This document shows positions 33,101-44,290 of a DNA stretch of 64,000 bases, piece after piece; within the stretch, counting starts at the first letter, position 1, and each line of letters starts with the position of its first letter. The position numbers and the translations under genes were made by a program. Under the pieces are notes generated by a model. The model did no database searches, had not been told where the DNA came from, and saw nothing but the letters and a program-made list of their open reading frames with translations. Source of the DNA: Phycisphaeraceae bacterium. Its GTDB lineage: Bacteria; Planctomycetota; Phycisphaerae; Phycisphaerales; Phycisphaeraceae. Where the stretch lies: contig JANQFR010000082.1 in the NCBI GenBank assembly GCA_028277745.1, positions 62,001 to 126,000 on the forward strand. Reading direction: 5' to 3'.

Positions 33101-34051
33101 TCATGAACCGTGAGAGCCGGCCGCGTGTTCCACAGTAATCACGACATTCCCCTTTTTATGCCCTTTGTCTACATAGCGGTGGGCCTCCACCATCTGATCG
33201 AGGGAATAACACTCGTCGATGACTGCCTTGAAGCGTCCCGCTTCCATTAACTCATTGATGAGCACAAGATGTTCCGTACGAGATTTCAGCATTCCATCAT
33301 CGACTGATATGTATCTGCCATTCTCGGTCAGCACCCGCTTACACTGGAGTTTGAGCCTCGAACTTTTGTCTTTTCCGACGGCATCCAAGATCAGGTCATA
33401 ACGCTCTGCTCTGCTTATCAATTCTTCTTTGGTGTAATCAATGACCGCGTCGGCTCCCAGAGATTTCACCAACTCTAGATTCGTGGTGCTGCATACCCCG
33501 GTCACTTCCGCCCCAAAGTGTTTGGCCAGTTGAATGGCGGCCGTTCCTATGGCCCCGGAAGCGCCATAGATCAGAACTTTTTTCCTGATCTGGATGTCTG
33601 CTTTCTCCAGACAGTACCCGGCCAAAAGGCCTCCATAAGCAACGGCGGCAGCCTCTTGATAGCTGATGCTGGCGGGCTTTTTTACCAGGCATGCTTTTTC
33701 TGACAAACAGTTGTATTCGGCATAGCATCCAAATCCCGGCCCCGTCATCCCATATACCTGGTCTCCCGGCTGAAACCGCTTGACATTCTCGCCCACAGAT
33801 TCAACCTCTCCCGCCAGCACCAGGCCGAAGATGGGTTGTCTCGGACTGGTTACACCGATGATCAGCCTGAACATGAGTATCATCGGATGCCATAGAGGAA
33901 ACCGAAAGGCACGGACTCTGCTGTCACTTGCGGTGACGGCCGTCGCAAAAACCCTGACAAGCACTTCGTTTTTTTTCGGGGTCGGCTTCTCCACCTCCTT
34001 GAATTGAAGCACCTCCGGCGGACCGTATTTCGTACATACAATCGCTTTCAT
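33101..34051 (-). CDS. zinc-free MDR-family quinone oxidoreductase/alcohol dehydrogenase-like protein
   Basis: 316 residues from ATG 34051 (MKAIVCTKYGPPEVLQF), with GGAAGGA just upstream. The medium-chain dehydrogenase plan is clear: GroES-like N-terminal half, then the nucleotide-binding motif KVLIYGASGAIGTAAIQLAK and GAEVTGVCSTTNLELVKSLG. The catalytic-zinc cysteines are absent, as in quinone oxidoreductases. GC content is near half and codon choice includes many A/T-ending codons, unlike all neighbours, so it was probably acquired recently. It is a single gene facing the STN-like gene, with 27 bases between stops. Confidence 0.88.
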   Translation of the reverse strand: MKAIVCTKYGPPEVLQFKEVEKPTPKKNEVLVRVFATAVTASDSRVRAFRFPLWHPMILMFRLIIGVTSPRQPIFGLVLAGEVESVGENVKRFQPGDQVYGMTGPGFGCYAEYNCLSEKACLVKKPASISYQEAAAVAYGGLLAGYCLEKADIQIRKKVLIYGASGAIGTAAIQLAKHFGAEVTGVCSTTNLELVKSLGADAVIDYTKEELISRAERYDLILDAVGKDKSSRLKLQCKRVLTENGRYISVDDGMLKSRTEHLVLINELMEAGRFKAVIDECYSLDQMVEAHRYVDKGHKKGNVVITVEHAAGSHGS

Positions 34052-34193
34052 ACATTCCTTCCAGAATGACTCTGATTCAGTGATGTTCTCGACATCAGAC
34101 GACAATACATCCTGCCGGGTTGGAAAACCTGATCGGGCCCGCGGGCGGGGGCTCGCGGTGACGGCGGATGGGCTGGAGTAAGCCGCTTGCGCC

Positions 34194-34328
34194 TCAACGG
34201 GTCGTCCGCATGTAGCGTACGATGGCCACGTCCGGCCGACGGAACCACCGGCCGCATGACGGGCACTGACAGCCGCGATACTTCCCCATGTCGTGTCGGC
34301 AATAGGGGCACAGGTTACCCTTGATCAT
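34194..34328 (-). CDS. very small zinc-ribbon protein
   Basis: 44 residues from ATG 34328; the frame is open further up to 34448, but that extension is not protein-like in composition. The core is CPYCRHDMGKYRGCQCPSCG, two CxxC pairs about ten residues apart with a Trp/Phe after the second, a plausible zinc ribbon. The C-terminus is basic (RRPDVAIVRYMRTTR). No good ribosome site is seen for either start. Function unknown. Confidence 0.5.
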   Translation of the reverse strand: MIKGNLCPYCRHDMGKYRGCQCPSCGRWFRRPDVAIVRYMRTTR

Positions 34329-34527
34329 GGCCGGCCGACGGTACCCACGGAAGATGTAGCGCAGAAAACCCGCAGTTTTGCGTCGAAATTCCAACGCGAT
34401 AACCCTAGAAGTCAGGCTGCCAAGACACCGCACTCGGCTTATCGTCATTCTAGACGGCAGCCCGAATCAATCGCCACAATTATCGAAAGATTTTGTCCGC
34501 GTTTTGCCCCGGCCCGGCGTGGGGCGA

Positions 34528-35139
34528 TCAGGACGAGACCGTTTCGCTGTCAGGCGCCGGCTCGGCTTTCGGGGCGTCGTCGTCTGAGAGATGCGACTCG
34601 AGTTTTTCCAGGATCTGGTCGGTCGGCGCCCGCTCGAATTTCCAGTCGTCCAGCACGACCCGTCCGCCGCCGGCGTCGTTGCGATAGTGGACCACCGCGA
34701 TCCCCTTGGTGTCCCATCGGCTCTTATCAATCGACTCGACCTGGTCCCAGGTAACCCGTTGGCCGGCGTTGGTGGTCAGGGCCTCGTCGTCAATCGCGAC
34801 CCACCGGCGGGCGGCATTGAGATAGGCCGCCCCGAAGAGCAGGCCGATGGGGATGCAGATCGCCGCGAAGATGTACTGGGTGTAGATGGACATGTCCGTC
34901 ATCGGCTCGCCGGGCTGCTCGGTGGACCAGCCGTTTTCGGTCGCCATCTGGTTCCAGACCGATTGCCACGTGTCGGGGTGGTCCTGCTGGACCTCCTGGA
35001 AGGCGAGTTGGATCTTCTGCTTTTTGGGGTAGCCGATGGCGCCGTCGTACCAGAACCACCCGCCGAACGCCAAGGTCGCCAGGCCGACGCCTGCAAGTCG
35101 CCAACGATAGCCTTTGCTGATCTTCGCTTTGATGGACAT
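34528..35139 (-). CDS. uncharacterised membrane protein with PH-like C-terminal domain
   Basis: 203 residues from ATG 35139. Two membrane helices (LAGVGLATLAFGGWFWYDG near residue 16-35 and YIFAAICIPIGLLFGAAYL near 88-108) flank a short acidic extracytoplasmic loop. The C-terminal part (WVAIDDEALTTNAGQRVTWD, KGIAVVHYRND) reads like a bacterial PH-type beta barrel. The tail is acidic and Pro-rich. Conserved but unnamed. Nothing around it clarifies the role. Confidence 0.65.
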   Translation of the reverse strand: MSIKAKISKGYRWRLAGVGLATLAFGGWFWYDGAIGYPKKQKIQLAFQEVQQDHPDTWQSVWNQMATENGWSTEQPGEPMTDMSIYTQYIFAAICIPIGLLFGAAYLNAARRWVAIDDEALTTNAGQRVTWDQVESIDKSRWDTKGIAVVHYRNDAGGGRVVLDDWKFERAPTDQILEKLESHLSDDDAPKAEPAPDSETVSS

Positions 35140-35188
35140 GTTGCTCGCCGTGATTGATTGCCAGAGTTTTATTCGCCGGTCGAACCGG

Positions 35189-35365
35189 TCACACCGGGAT
35201 CCGCTCAAGCACGCAATCCCACCAGTGGCCGATCCGCGCCCTGGCCCCGGGTTGGGCCAACAACGCCCGGAACCCCCCGTGACTCACCCGCCTCCGCGGG
35301 ATCCGCGGCAGAGCGGCGTCCTGCCGCATCGCCCAGGTCAGGAACGCGCTGGTCTCAGCGATCAT
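35189..35365 (-). CDS. possible small hypothetical protein
   Basis: A 58-residue product from ATG 35365 (MIAETSAFLTWAMRQD) with a basic core RIPRRRVSHGGFRALLAQPG and an aromatic end HWWDCVLERIPV. Composition is protein-like, but there is no good ribosome site and no family match I can name. The rest of the interval up to groEL1 (35366-35798) holds only the promoter region listed separately. Confidence 0.35.
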   Translation of the reverse strand: MIAETSAFLTWAMRQDAALPRIPRRRVSHGGFRALLAQPGARARIGHWWDCVLERIPV

Positions 35366-35595
35366 TTCTCGCCGCGCGTCGCGCGGCCGGCGGATTCGTC
35401 GGCTCACCACTTTTCGGGTTCCATTCCGTATGACGTTATCGACCAGAACGCAATACGACAGAAGGGTAGCGACGGAACGGGCTGGGCTCAACCTCGAATC
35501 TCTGATCGAAGATCGAGCCGCCCCACCGCCCCGCGGAACTGTCAGCCCGATCGGCGGCGGCGTGTCAGGTTGGCAGGCGCCCGGCGGCTCAACGG

Positions 35596-35642
35596 TTGAA
35601 AATAGGGACGCCTAAAATCAATAACTATCTTTTATAAAGATA
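35596..35642 (+). promoter_or_regulatory. candidate groEL1 promoter with perfect inverted repeat
   Basis: An AT-rich island in otherwise GC-rich DNA, about 160-200 bases before groEL1. TTGAAA (35596-35601) could be a -35, with TATAAA at 35633-35638 or CAATAA at 35619-35624 as -10 candidates. The inverted repeat TATCTTT-TAT-AAAGATA at 35626-35642 is perfect over seven bases per arm. No CIRCE element (TTAGCACTC-N9-GAGTGCTAA) is present between 35500 and 35800, so heat-shock control may use this repeat or a sigma factor instead. Confidence 0.45.
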
Positions 35643-35798
35643 TTTACGATTAATACGAGCCCCGCCGCCCATATGGCGCCGGCCTTGCTTTCACTCGACT
35701 ACGCTGGCGTTTCGTTGGTCGAAACCGGTTTTGGACGAAAAACACGCCCCGCTCCGCGCGGCGTTGACCCCCCTTCCCGTTTAGAGGAGATCTCTTTT

Positions 35799-37502
<1,704 letters not shown>

Positions 37503-37574
37503 CCCGCCCGTCCCAGCCCCGTGAACACCCACGACTGACATCCATCCGAATCATCCCCGTTAAAGGAAATCAAC

Positions 37575-37889
37575 ATGGCCACCGCCACCAAATCCAAGAC
37601 CACCCTCAAGCCCCTTGAAGACCGCGTCGTCGTTAAGCCCGACGTGGCCGAAGAAAAGACCGCCAGCGGCATCTTCCTGCCCGAAGGCGCCCAGGAAAAA
37701 CCGCTCACCGGCAAGGTCGTCGCCACCGGCCCCGGCAAGCTCACCGACGCCGGCGAACGCGCCGCCCTCCAGGTCAAGAAGGGCGACAAGGTGATCTACG
37801 GCAAGTACGCCGGCACCGAGGTCGACGTCGACGACGACAAGCTCATCATCCTCCGGGAGTCTGAGCTGCTGGGCGTCATCGAGAAGTAA
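37575..37889 (+). CDS. groES: co-chaperonin GroES
   Basis: 104 residues, 72 bases after groEL1, AAAGGAAATCAAC directly upstream. The N-terminal KPLEDRVVVKPDVAEEKTAS and the mobile-loop segment GIFLPEGAQEKPLTGKVVAT are diagnostic, as is the end DKLIILRESELLGVIE. It caps the GroEL ring. Placement between two groEL genes means it could serve both. A short Lys/Thr-rich extension precedes the conserved start. Confidence 0.97.
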   Translation: MATATKSKTTLKPLEDRVVVKPDVAEEKTASGIFLPEGAQEKPLTGKVVATGPGKLTDAGERAALQVKKGDKVIYGKYAGTEVDVDDDKLIILRESELLGVIEK

Positions 37890-37952
37890 TCCCCCTGATC
37901 AAGCCGCGGCCGATGGCTGCGCGTCCCCCTGAATAACGGAGCCGCAAGACAG

Positions 37953-39566
37953 ATGGCAACCAAGCAACTCATGTTCGGCGCCGACGCCGCCCAGGAGCTC
38001 AAGAAGGGCCTGGAGCAGCTCGCCAACGCCGTCAAGATCACGATGGGCCCCACCGGCCGCAATGTCGTCATGCAGAAATCCTTCGGCGGGCCGGCCGTCA
38101 CCAAGGACGGCGTCACCGTCGCCAAGGAAGTCGAGATCCCCGAGCCCTTTCAGAACATGGGCGCGAAGATGGTGGTCGAGGTCGCCAAGAAGACCAACGA
38201 CAAGGCCGGCGACGGCACCACCACCGCGACCGTGCTCGCCGAGGCGATCTTCTCCGAGGGCCTGCGGCACGTGACCGCGGGCGCCAACCCGATCGCCCTG
38301 CAGCGCGGCATCAACGCCGCCGCCGAGGTCGCCGGCGAGGCCATCAAGGCCCTCGCCACCAAGGTCAAGGGCGTTGACGACCTCCGCAAGGTCGCCACCG
38401 TCTCGGCCAACCACGACGCCGAGATCGGCCAGCTCATCGCCCAGGCGATCGACAAGGTCGGTAAGGACGGCGTCGTCGAGGTCGAGGAGGGCAAGGCCGC
38501 CGAGACCACCCTCGACTACGTCGAAGGCATGCAGTTCGACAAGGGTTACCTCTCGCCCTACTTCATGACCGACCCCGGCTCGCAGGAAGCCGTCCTGGAA
38601 GACGCCCTGATCCTCATCCACGAGAAAAAGATCAGCAACCTTCCCGACCTGTTGCCGCTGCTCAACAAAGTCGCGATGGCGCAGAAGCCGCTGCTGATCA
38701 TCGCCGAGGACGTGGAGAACGAGGCCCTCGCGGCCCTGGTCGTCAACCGGCTCCGCGGGGTGCTGAAGGTCTGCGCCGTCAAGGCTCCGGGCTTCGGCGA
38801 CCGCCGCAAGGCCATGCTCGGCGACATCGCGACCGTCACCGGCGGCGCGTTCCTCTCCGAAGACCTCGGCGTCTCGCTCGAAGAGCTCGAGCTTGACAAG
38901 CTCGGGTCGGCCAAGCGGCTGGTGATCGGCAAGGACGACACGACGATCATCGAAGGCGCCGGCAAGAAGGCCGACGTCAAGGCCCGGATCGAGCAGATCC
39001 GCAAGCAGATCGAAGTCACTACCTCCGATTACGACCGCGAGAAGCTCCAGGAACGCCTGGCCAAGCTGACCGGCGGCGTGGCAATCATCAATGTCGGCGC
39101 CGCGACCGAAACCGCGATGAAGGAGCGCAAGGACCGCGTGGACGACGCGCTGCACGCGACCAAGGCGGCGGTCGAGGAGGGCTATGTGCCCGGCGGCGGC
39201 GTGGCGTTCATCCGCGCGATCGACGCCGTTCAACAGGCCCGCGCCAAGGCCAAGGGCGACGACAAGCTCGGCTTCGACATCGTCGCCGCCGCGCTGGAGA
39301 CCCCGCTGTGCCAGATCGTCCAGAACGCCGGCGAAGACGGCTTCATCGTGGTCGAGAAGGTGAAGGAGTCCAAGGCCAACCAGGGCTACAACGCCGCCAC
39401 CGGCCAGTACGTCGACCTGGTCAAGGACGGCATCATCGACCCCGCCCTGGTCAGCCGCACCGCGCTGGTCAACGCCGCGTCGGTCGCCGGGCTGATGCTG
39501 ACCACCAACGTCCTGCTGACCGACCTGAAGGACGACGACGAACCCGTCCCCGGATCGGTGAACTAA
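37953..39566 (+). CDS. groEL: chaperonin GroEL (copy 2, no GGM tail)
   Basis: 537 residues. Same family landmarks as copy 1 ([58 protein letters not shown]), so ATPase and folding function are expected. It differs clearly outside the motifs and ends [11 protein letters not shown] without the Gly-Met tail. Loss of this tail is seen in some duplicated chaperonins with specialised clients. It lies 63 bases after groES and ends at a strong terminator hairpin. Confidence 0.96.
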   Translation: MATKQLMFGADAAQELKKGLEQLANAVKITMGPTGRNVVMQKSFGGPAVTKDGVTVAKEVEIPEPFQNMGAKMVVEVAKKTNDKAGDGTTTATVLAEAIFSEGLRHVTAGANPIALQRGINAAAEVAGEAIKALATKVKGVDDLRKVATVSANHDAEIGQLIAQAIDKVGKDGVVEVEEGKAAETTLDYVEGMQFDKGYLSPYFMTDPGSQEAVLEDALILIHEKKISNLPDLLPLLNKVAMAQKPLLIIAEDVENEALAALVVNRLRGVLKVCAVKAPGFGDRRKAMLGDIATVTGGAFLSEDLGVSLEELELDKLGSAKRLVIGKDDTTIIEGAGKKADVKARIEQIRKQIEVTTSDYDREKLQERLAKLTGGVAIINVGAATETAMKERKDRVDDALHATKAAVEEGYVPGGGVAFIRAIDAVQQARAKAKGDDKLGFDIVAAALETPLCQIVQNAGEDGFIVVEKVKESKANQGYNAATGQYVDLVKDGIIDPALVSRTALVNAASVAGLMLTTNVLLTDLKDDDEPVPGSVN

Positions 39567-39600
39567 CCCACCCCGGGCCGGGCTGAGATCAACACCCCTC

Positions 39601-39635
39601 GAAAGCCCGGGGACCGACGTCCCCGGGCTTTCTTT
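39601..39635 (+). terminator. strong intrinsic terminator after groEL2
   Basis: A perfect 14-bp stem (GAAAGCCCGGGGAC at 39601-39614 with GTCCCCGGGCTTTC at 39619-39632), four-base loop CGAC, then TTT. It separates groEL2 from dnaJ, whose start is only 12 bases further on, so it may also act as an attenuator for dnaJ-grpE. Confidence 0.8.
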
Positions 39636-39646
39636 ACAGACGCTTC

Positions 39647-40768
39647 ATGGCCACCACCCGCGACTACTACGAGATCCTGGGCGTCGAGCGGACCGCGGAC
39701 GGGTCGACGATCAAGTCGTCCTACCGCCGGCTGGCCATGAAGTACCACCCCGACCGCAACCCCGGCGACACCGAGGCCGAGACCAAATTCAAAGAGGCGG
39801 CCGAGGCGTACGAGGTCCTCTCCGACGATAACAAGCGCCAACGCTACGACCAGTTCGGCCACGCCGGCCTCCGCGGGCAGGCGTCGCACGACTTCCACCA
39901 CATGGACGTCGGCGACATCTTCTCGATGTTCGGCGACATCTTCGGCGACGCGTTCGGCGGGACCCGACGCGGGCGGCGCTCCGGCGCCCAACGCGGCTAC
40001 GACCTGGAGACCCGCACCGAGATCACGCTCGAAGAGGCTTACCGCGGCGTCAAACGCGATATCGAGTTCACCCGGCAGGACATCTGCGAAGCCTGCGACG
40101 GGACCGGCGGCAAGCCCGGGACCGAGCCGGTGACCTGCGTCACCTGCGGCGGCCAGGGCCAGGTCCAGCAGGCCGGCCTCGGCGGGATGTTCCGCATGGT
40201 CACCACCTGCCCCGCCTGCGGCGGCGCGGGCAAGATTTACCCCGAGAAGTGTCCCACCTGCGGCGGCTCGGGACGCAGCCCCAAAAAGGTCAAGCTCTCG
40301 GTCAGCATCCCCGCCGGCATCCACGACGGCCAGGCGATCCGCGTCCGCGGCGAGGGCGAGCCCGGCGCCAAGGGCGGGCCCCGCGGCGACCTGCACGTCG
40401 TCGTCACCCTCGCCGAACACGAGCTCTTCGAACGGCAGGAGGACCAGTTGATCCTCCGGATGCCCGTGAGCTTCACGCAGGCCGCCCTGGGCGCCGCGGT
40501 CGCCGTGCCCACGCTCGACGGCGAGCAGGAGATCAACATCAAACGCGGCACGCAGCACGGGGAGGTCTTCAAGATCCCCGGCCAGGGCATGCCCAACCTC
40601 CGCTCCGGCCGGCGGGGCGACCTGCACGTCGTTCTGATGATCGAGGTGCCCAAGAAGCTCACCGATCGGCAGGAAGAGCTGCTCCGCGAATTCGCCGAGA
40701 CCGAAGACAAAGACGTGATGCCGCACTCTCAGGGCTTCTGGGAGAAGATGAAGAGTTATCTGAGTTGA
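39647..40768 (+). CDS. dnaJ: chaperone protein DnaJ
   Basis: 373 residues. J domain at 1-70 with the HPD motif ([11 protein letters not shown]), a Gly/Phe-poor linker, then the zinc-binding domain with four CxxCxGxG repeats ([32 protein letters not shown]) at about 145-208 and two substrate-binding beta domains ([20 protein letters not shown]). It stimulates DnaK; dnaK itself is not in the window. It is eight bases from grpE and probably co-transcribed with it. Confidence 0.97.
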   Translation: MATTRDYYEILGVERTADGSTIKSSYRRLAMKYHPDRNPGDTEAETKFKEAAEAYEVLSDDNKRQRYDQFGHAGLRGQASHDFHHMDVGDIFSMFGDIFGDAFGGTRRGRRSGAQRGYDLETRTEITLEEAYRGVKRDIEFTRQDICEACDGTGGKPGTEPVTCVTCGGQGQVQQAGLGGMFRMVTTCPACGGAGKIYPEKCPTCGGSGRSPKKVKLSVSIPAGIHDGQAIRVRGEGEPGAKGGPRGDLHVVVTLAEHELFERQEDQLILRMPVSFTQAALGAAVAVPTLDGEQEINIKRGTQHGEVFKIPGQGMPNLRSGRRGDLHVVLMIEVPKKLTDRQEELLREFAETEDKDVMPHSQGFWEKMKSYLS

Positions 40769-40775
40769 GGCTGCC

Positions 40776-41306
40776 ATGAACGACCAGGAACCCAACGGGA
40801 TCGCTCCGGAAGAAACCGCCCCGGAAGAAGCCGCGGCGGAGGAAGAGACCATCGGAGCCGTCGGCCCGTCGACGGAGCAGCAGCTCGACGAGCTGAACCA
40901 GCGGCTGCTGCGGGTGTCGGCCGATTACCAGAACTTCGTCAAACGGTCGCAGGCCAACCTGCAGGTCTCGCTCGACCAGCAGCTCATGGGCCTGGCCCGC
41001 GACCTGGTGACGGTGATGGACCACTTCGACCGCGCCCTCGAGGTCGACCCCGAAAGCACGTCTGCTGACGACCTGCTCAGCGGGGTCAAAAGCATCCACG
41101 GCGAGTTGATCAAGACGCTGGCCAAGTACGGCATCGAGCGCGTCGACGTCGAGCCGGGCGACGTGTTCGACCCCAACCTCCACCAGGCGCTGATGCGCAC
41201 GGCCCACGACGACATCGAATCCAACCACGTCGTCCAACAGTTCCAGCCCGGTTACGCCCTGAAGGACAAGACGATTCGGCCGGCCGGCGTGAGTGTCGCG
41301 GAGTAA
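40776..41306 (+). CDS. grpE: nucleotide exchange factor GrpE
   Basis: 176 residues. Acidic, disordered start (EETAPEEAAAEEETIGAVG), long coiled-coil helix (QLDELNQRLLRVSADYQNFV), and the C-terminal beta wing with GIERVDVEPGDVFDPNLHQA and the family end (VVQQFQPGYALKDKTIRPAGV). It releases ADP from DnaK. It starts seven bases after dnaJ and is followed after four bases by the FmdB-type gene. Confidence 0.96.
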   Translation: MNDQEPNGIAPEETAPEEAAAEEETIGAVGPSTEQQLDELNQRLLRVSADYQNFVKRSQANLQVSLDQQLMGLARDLVTVMDHFDRALEVDPESTSADDLLSGVKSIHGELIKTLAKYGIERVDVEPGDVFDPNLHQALMRTAHDDIESNHVVQQFQPGYALKDKTIRPAGVSVAE

Positions 41307-41310
41307 ACCT

Positions 41311-41640
41311 ATGCCCACCTATGACTACGAGTGCGACGCCTGCGGCCACGCGTTCGAGCAGTTCCAGTCCATGAGCGCCAGCCCCCTCAGGAAGTGTCCG
41401 AACTGCGGCAAGAGCAAGCTCCGCCGCCTCATCGGCACCGGCGCGGGCGTGATCTTCAAGGGCAGCGGCTTCTACGAGACCGACTACCGCTCGGACAACT
41501 ATAAGAAGGACGCGAAGAAAGCCGAGGAGGCCGCCAAGCCCAAGGACGAGAAGAAGGCGAACAAAAAGGCCGAGACGAAGGCCGCCGACAAGCCCAAGAA
41601 AGAACCCAAGAAGAGCGCGGCCAAGAAGAGCGCCGATTAG
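41311..41640 (+). CDS. FmdB-family zinc-ribbon protein with Lys/Ala-rich tail
   Basis: 109 residues from ATG 41311. The first 55 residues are the FmdB/CxxC regulatory zinc ribbon: MPTYDYECDACGHAFEQFQS, KCPNCGKSKLRRLIG, and GVIFKGSGFYETDY. From residue about 63 the protein is almost entirely Lys, Ala, Glu and Pro, a low-complexity basic tail. Function of the family is not established. It closes the dnaJ-grpE unit and is followed by a hairpin. Confidence 0.88.
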   Translation: MPTYDYECDACGHAFEQFQSMSASPLRKCPNCGKSKLRRLIGTGAGVIFKGSGFYETDYRSDNYKKDAKKAEEAAKPKDEKKANKKAETKAADKPKKEPKKSAAKKSAD

Positions 41641-41683
41641 CGCGTCGAACGGGACGAACCCAAACCCATGTACCGTTGAACAG

Positions 41684-41713
41684 GAAGCCCGGGGATTGCA
41701 ATCCCCGGGCTTC
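41684..41713. terminator. bidirectional hairpin between converging genes
   Basis: A 30-base perfect palindrome (arm GAAGCCCGGGGATTG) lies between the FmdB-type gene and the converging thioredoxin-fold gene. The stem is strong but there is no T-run on either side, so it may work as a Rho-independent-like terminator for both directions or as an RNA end protector. It uses the same GCCCGGGG core as the terminator at 39601. Confidence 0.6.
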
Positions 41714-41736
41714 GGTTGCATTCAGCGCTGATCACC

Positions 41737-42897
41737 TCACGGCGTCGCCGGCGGCTTGAGCAGGGCCTCGATCTCCTTCTGCAGCTGACGGCCCATGCCG
41801 GGGGCGAAGCCGACGTGGACGTGGGCGACCGTGCCGTTGTGGATAACGAGGGTGGTCGGCAGGCCGAGCCGGGGCATCGCGGCGGTGACCTGGCTCATGT
41901 CCGCAGGGAAGGCGAGGTCGAACGAGTAGCCCTTCTGCTTCCAGAAATCGCGGGCGGCCTGCTGGTTCTGGTCCGTGCTGACGGCCACGAACGCGGCGGA
42001 GAGGTTGTTGCGTTGCGCCCAGTCATACACCTTGGCGAGTTCGGGCAGCCACCCGACGCAGGGCGGGCACCAGGTCGCCCAGAAGTCGAGGACGATGACC
42101 TGGGCCTGGGGGACCAGCGGCTGGCCGGTCGGGTCGAGCAGGTCGATCGCCGGCGCGGGCTTGCCGACCAGTTGCTTGGCCGGGTCGGCCTGTTGTTGTT
42201 GGGCGGCCTGCCCGCTGATGAGCTCGTCCAGGGTCGACACCGCGACGGCGTCGGTCGGGATGGACAGCACGAACCGGCTCGGGTCGATCGGCTGATTGAT
42301 GGCCAGACGGTCGTAAGTGAAGCGCTCGGTCAGCGACGCGCCGGCGGGCAGGTTGACAGACGCGGGGTCGGCCCGGAACGTCGCGGCGGTGATCAACTGT
42401 CGATCGTCGAGCGTCAGCGTCCACACGCCCGGCGGGCCGGTGATGACCAGATCGCCGGCATCGTTGGCGGCGATATCGGTGGGGTCTTCCTCGTCGAGCA
42501 GGTCCGCCGCCGGCCGCTCGCTGAGCAGGAACACGAGGCCCGGCGGGTCGGGCTGGTCCACCGCGGGGCGCTCGTGGGCGAGCGACTCGAAGGTGATCGG
42601 GCCCGGCAGCGGCCGCTCGATGTAGCGGTCGGGCATCTGGGCGGCCCACGCCTTCATCACGCCGTGGTCGACCACGGTCTGGAAGATCGGCTGCCCGACG
42701 TACAGACGTTGATCCTTGCGATCGAAGGCGATGGTGAGCGTGGTGGTGTTGGTCGTGGTCCACCGCCCGTTGTGCAGCTCGATCTCGTAGACGACGTCGG
42801 CCTGATAGGTCTCGACCGCGCGGTAAGCCGCCTGCACGTCGTCGAGGGTTTCGGTCGTGATGGAAAACATCGCGGCGGCGATCAGCGGGATCATCAT
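41737..42897 (-). CDS. secreted TlpA-like thioredoxin with N-terminal lipoprotein-carrier-like domain
   Basis: 386 residues beginning with a short hydrophobic signal (MMIPLIAAAMFS). Residues about 15-235 resemble LolA/DUF2092-type beta-sheet domains (AVETYQADVVYEIELHNGRW). Residues about 245-383 are a TlpA/ResA-like thioredoxin with intact active site WCPPC (VIVLDFWATWCPPCVGWLPE) and the cis-Pro loop GLPTTLVIHNG. It likely acts in the periplasm as a disulfide reductase. Its ATG overlaps the stop of the paralogue upstream (ATGA). Confidence 0.82.
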   Translation of the reverse strand: MMIPLIAAAMFSITTETLDDVQAAYRAVETYQADVVYEIELHNGRWTTTNTTTLTIAFDRKDQRLYVGQPIFQTVVDHGVMKAWAAQMPDRYIERPLPGPITFESLAHERPAVDQPDPPGLVFLLSERPAADLLDEEDPTDIAANDAGDLVITGPPGVWTLTLDDRQLITAATFRADPASVNLPAGASLTERFTYDRLAINQPIDPSRFVLSIPTDAVAVSTLDELISGQAAQQQQADPAKQLVGKPAPAIDLLDPTGQPLVPQAQVIVLDFWATWCPPCVGWLPELAKVYDWAQRNNLSAAFVAVSTDQNQQAARDFWKQKGYSFDLAFPADMSQVTAAMPRLGLPTTLVIHNGTVAHVHVGFAPGMGRQLQKEIEALLKPPATP

Positions 42898-44129
42898 GGC
42901 GCAGCTTCCTTGTCCGGGGGGGCTTCCGGGGATGCTTCCGGGGGCGTAAGGGGCTCGATCACTTTTTTCAACGCGTCCGCCAGCTCGTCATTGGGGCCGG
43001 AGAGCGTGGCGACGATCTTGCCGTCGTGGATCACGACGGTGTGCGGCACGACGAGCGCCTGATACTCCGACGCCGCGACCCCCTCGACGTCCAGCAGCGT
43101 GGTCAGGGTCGATTCTCGGGCCTTGAGAAAGGCCTCGACCTTCGACCGGGGCTCGTAGAGGTTGATGAGATACAGCGCGACGTCCCGGCCGGTCTCGTCG
43201 GCCCAGGCCTGGAGTTCGTCCATCTGCTCGACCGAGGTCACGCACGGCCGGGCCCAGGTGGTGAAGAAGCTGAGCACGATCACGTCGTGCTCCAGCTCGT
43301 TGAGCTTGACCTGCTGGCCGTCGAGCGCGGTGAGTTCGAGGTTGGGGGCGAGCCTGTTCTGCAGCGGGTGAGACGGCGCCGCCCCGCCCCCCGCCATGCC
43401 GGCGGGCGGGTTGACCAGCTCGCGGAACGTGGGCATGGGTGTGGAGTTGGCGGTGTCGAACGCGAACGCGTCGTCGGGCAGCGGCTCGTTGACCTTGGCG
43501 TTGTAGCGGTAGACCATCGCCATCGCGTCGGCGCCCGCGGCGTTGATGTCGACCACTGCGGCGTCGATCAGCTTCGTGTCCGGGTTGATCGTGAGGGTGA
43601 TCAACATGCCGGGCCGGGGGATGCGCAGCCGGGGGCGGCCGAGCGGGTCGGCGGGGTCGGGGCCCAGGGGCGTGGCGCGGGCGGTGAGGTCGTCGGCCAG
43701 GAACCGCACCGGGTCGGCGGCGAGGAGGAAGACCATGTCGAACGCCGGTCGCGGCTGGAGGATCGGCAGGTCGTCGGCGAGTTGCTCCCAGGTCAACGGG
43801 TCGGGGGCGGCGGCGTCGAGGTGCCGGCCCGGGAACTGGTCGGTGCGGGCCAGGAGCTTGGGGCCGTCCACGATGACGTAGATGTCGGGGTCGTCGATCT
43901 TAATGCGGCCGGTCTCGCGGTCGTATGCGGTGAACATCTGGGCCGACTTGCGGTTGGTCCACGGGCCGTTTTTCTGATGGATGGAGAAATCGACCGTCGC
44001 CTGATAGGTCGAGGCGTCGGCGTAAGCGTCGGCCACCTGGTCCATCAGCCGTTCACCCGGCGGCTGGGCCGAAGCGGACGCGACGAGCAGCAGGACCGTA
44101 AAGGCGGCGTATCGCATTGCCATCAGCAT
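42894..44129 (-). CDS. paralogous secreted thioredoxin-fold protein with broken active site
   Basis: About 411 residues from ATG 44129 (ATG 44123 and 44117 also possible). Signal peptide YAAFTVLLLVASASA, an N-terminal domain like that of the downstream paralogue (DASTYQATVDFSIHQKNGPW), a linker, then a thioredoxin fold from about residue 255. At the place of WCPPC it has WARPC (VLSFFTTWARPCVTSVEQMD): the first cysteine is Ala, so normal disulfide exchange is impossible. The final 15 residues are Pro/Glu/Ala-rich. The two genes are a tandem duplication with divergence of one member. Confidence 0.8.
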   Translation of the reverse strand: MLMAMRYAAFTVLLLVASASAQPPGERLMDQVADAYADASTYQATVDFSIHQKNGPWTNRKSAQMFTAYDRETGRIKIDDPDIYVIVDGPKLLARTDQFPGRHLDAAAPDPLTWEQLADDLPILQPRPAFDMVFLLAADPVRFLADDLTARATPLGPDPADPLGRPRLRIPRPGMLITLTINPDTKLIDAAVVDINAAGADAMAMVYRYNAKVNEPLPDDAFAFDTANSTPMPTFRELVNPPAGMAGGGAAPSHPLQNRLAPNLELTALDGQQVKLNELEHDVIVLSFFTTWARPCVTSVEQMDELQAWADETGRDVALYLINLYEPRSKVEAFLKARESTLTTLLDVEGVAASEYQALVVPHTVVIHDGKIVATLSGPNDELADALKKVIEPLTPPEASPEAPPDKEAAP

Positions 44130-44193
44130 ACGCGTGAGAGACGCGGAGGCCAATGGGGAACAGGGTGTAGGGTGTAAGGGTGTGGGGTGTAGC

Positions 44194-44211
44194 GGCGGAG
44201 CTTGCTCCGCC
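44194..44211. repeat. short hairpin repeat GGCGGAGC, copy 1
   Basis: GGCGGAGC-TT-GCTCCGCC, perfect eight-base arms. The identical 18 bases recur at 53250-53267, each time after a GGGTGTAGGG-like G/T-rich run and just before a rightward gene. A degenerate version is at about 26737-26757. Possibly a small mobile repeat or a leader hairpin. Confidence 0.7.
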
Positions 44212-44290
44212 ATGCCCGCGTTGTATGGGTCTAACGACGGCTCTATCATGTCGCCGATCCCAGACCACCCCCGCCCGATTGGAGCCGCCT

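Noticed and set aside
35500-35798. CIRCE element before groEL1
   Set aside because: I looked for TTAGCACTC-N9-GAGTGCTAA on both strands and did not find it; only a different inverted repeat is present.
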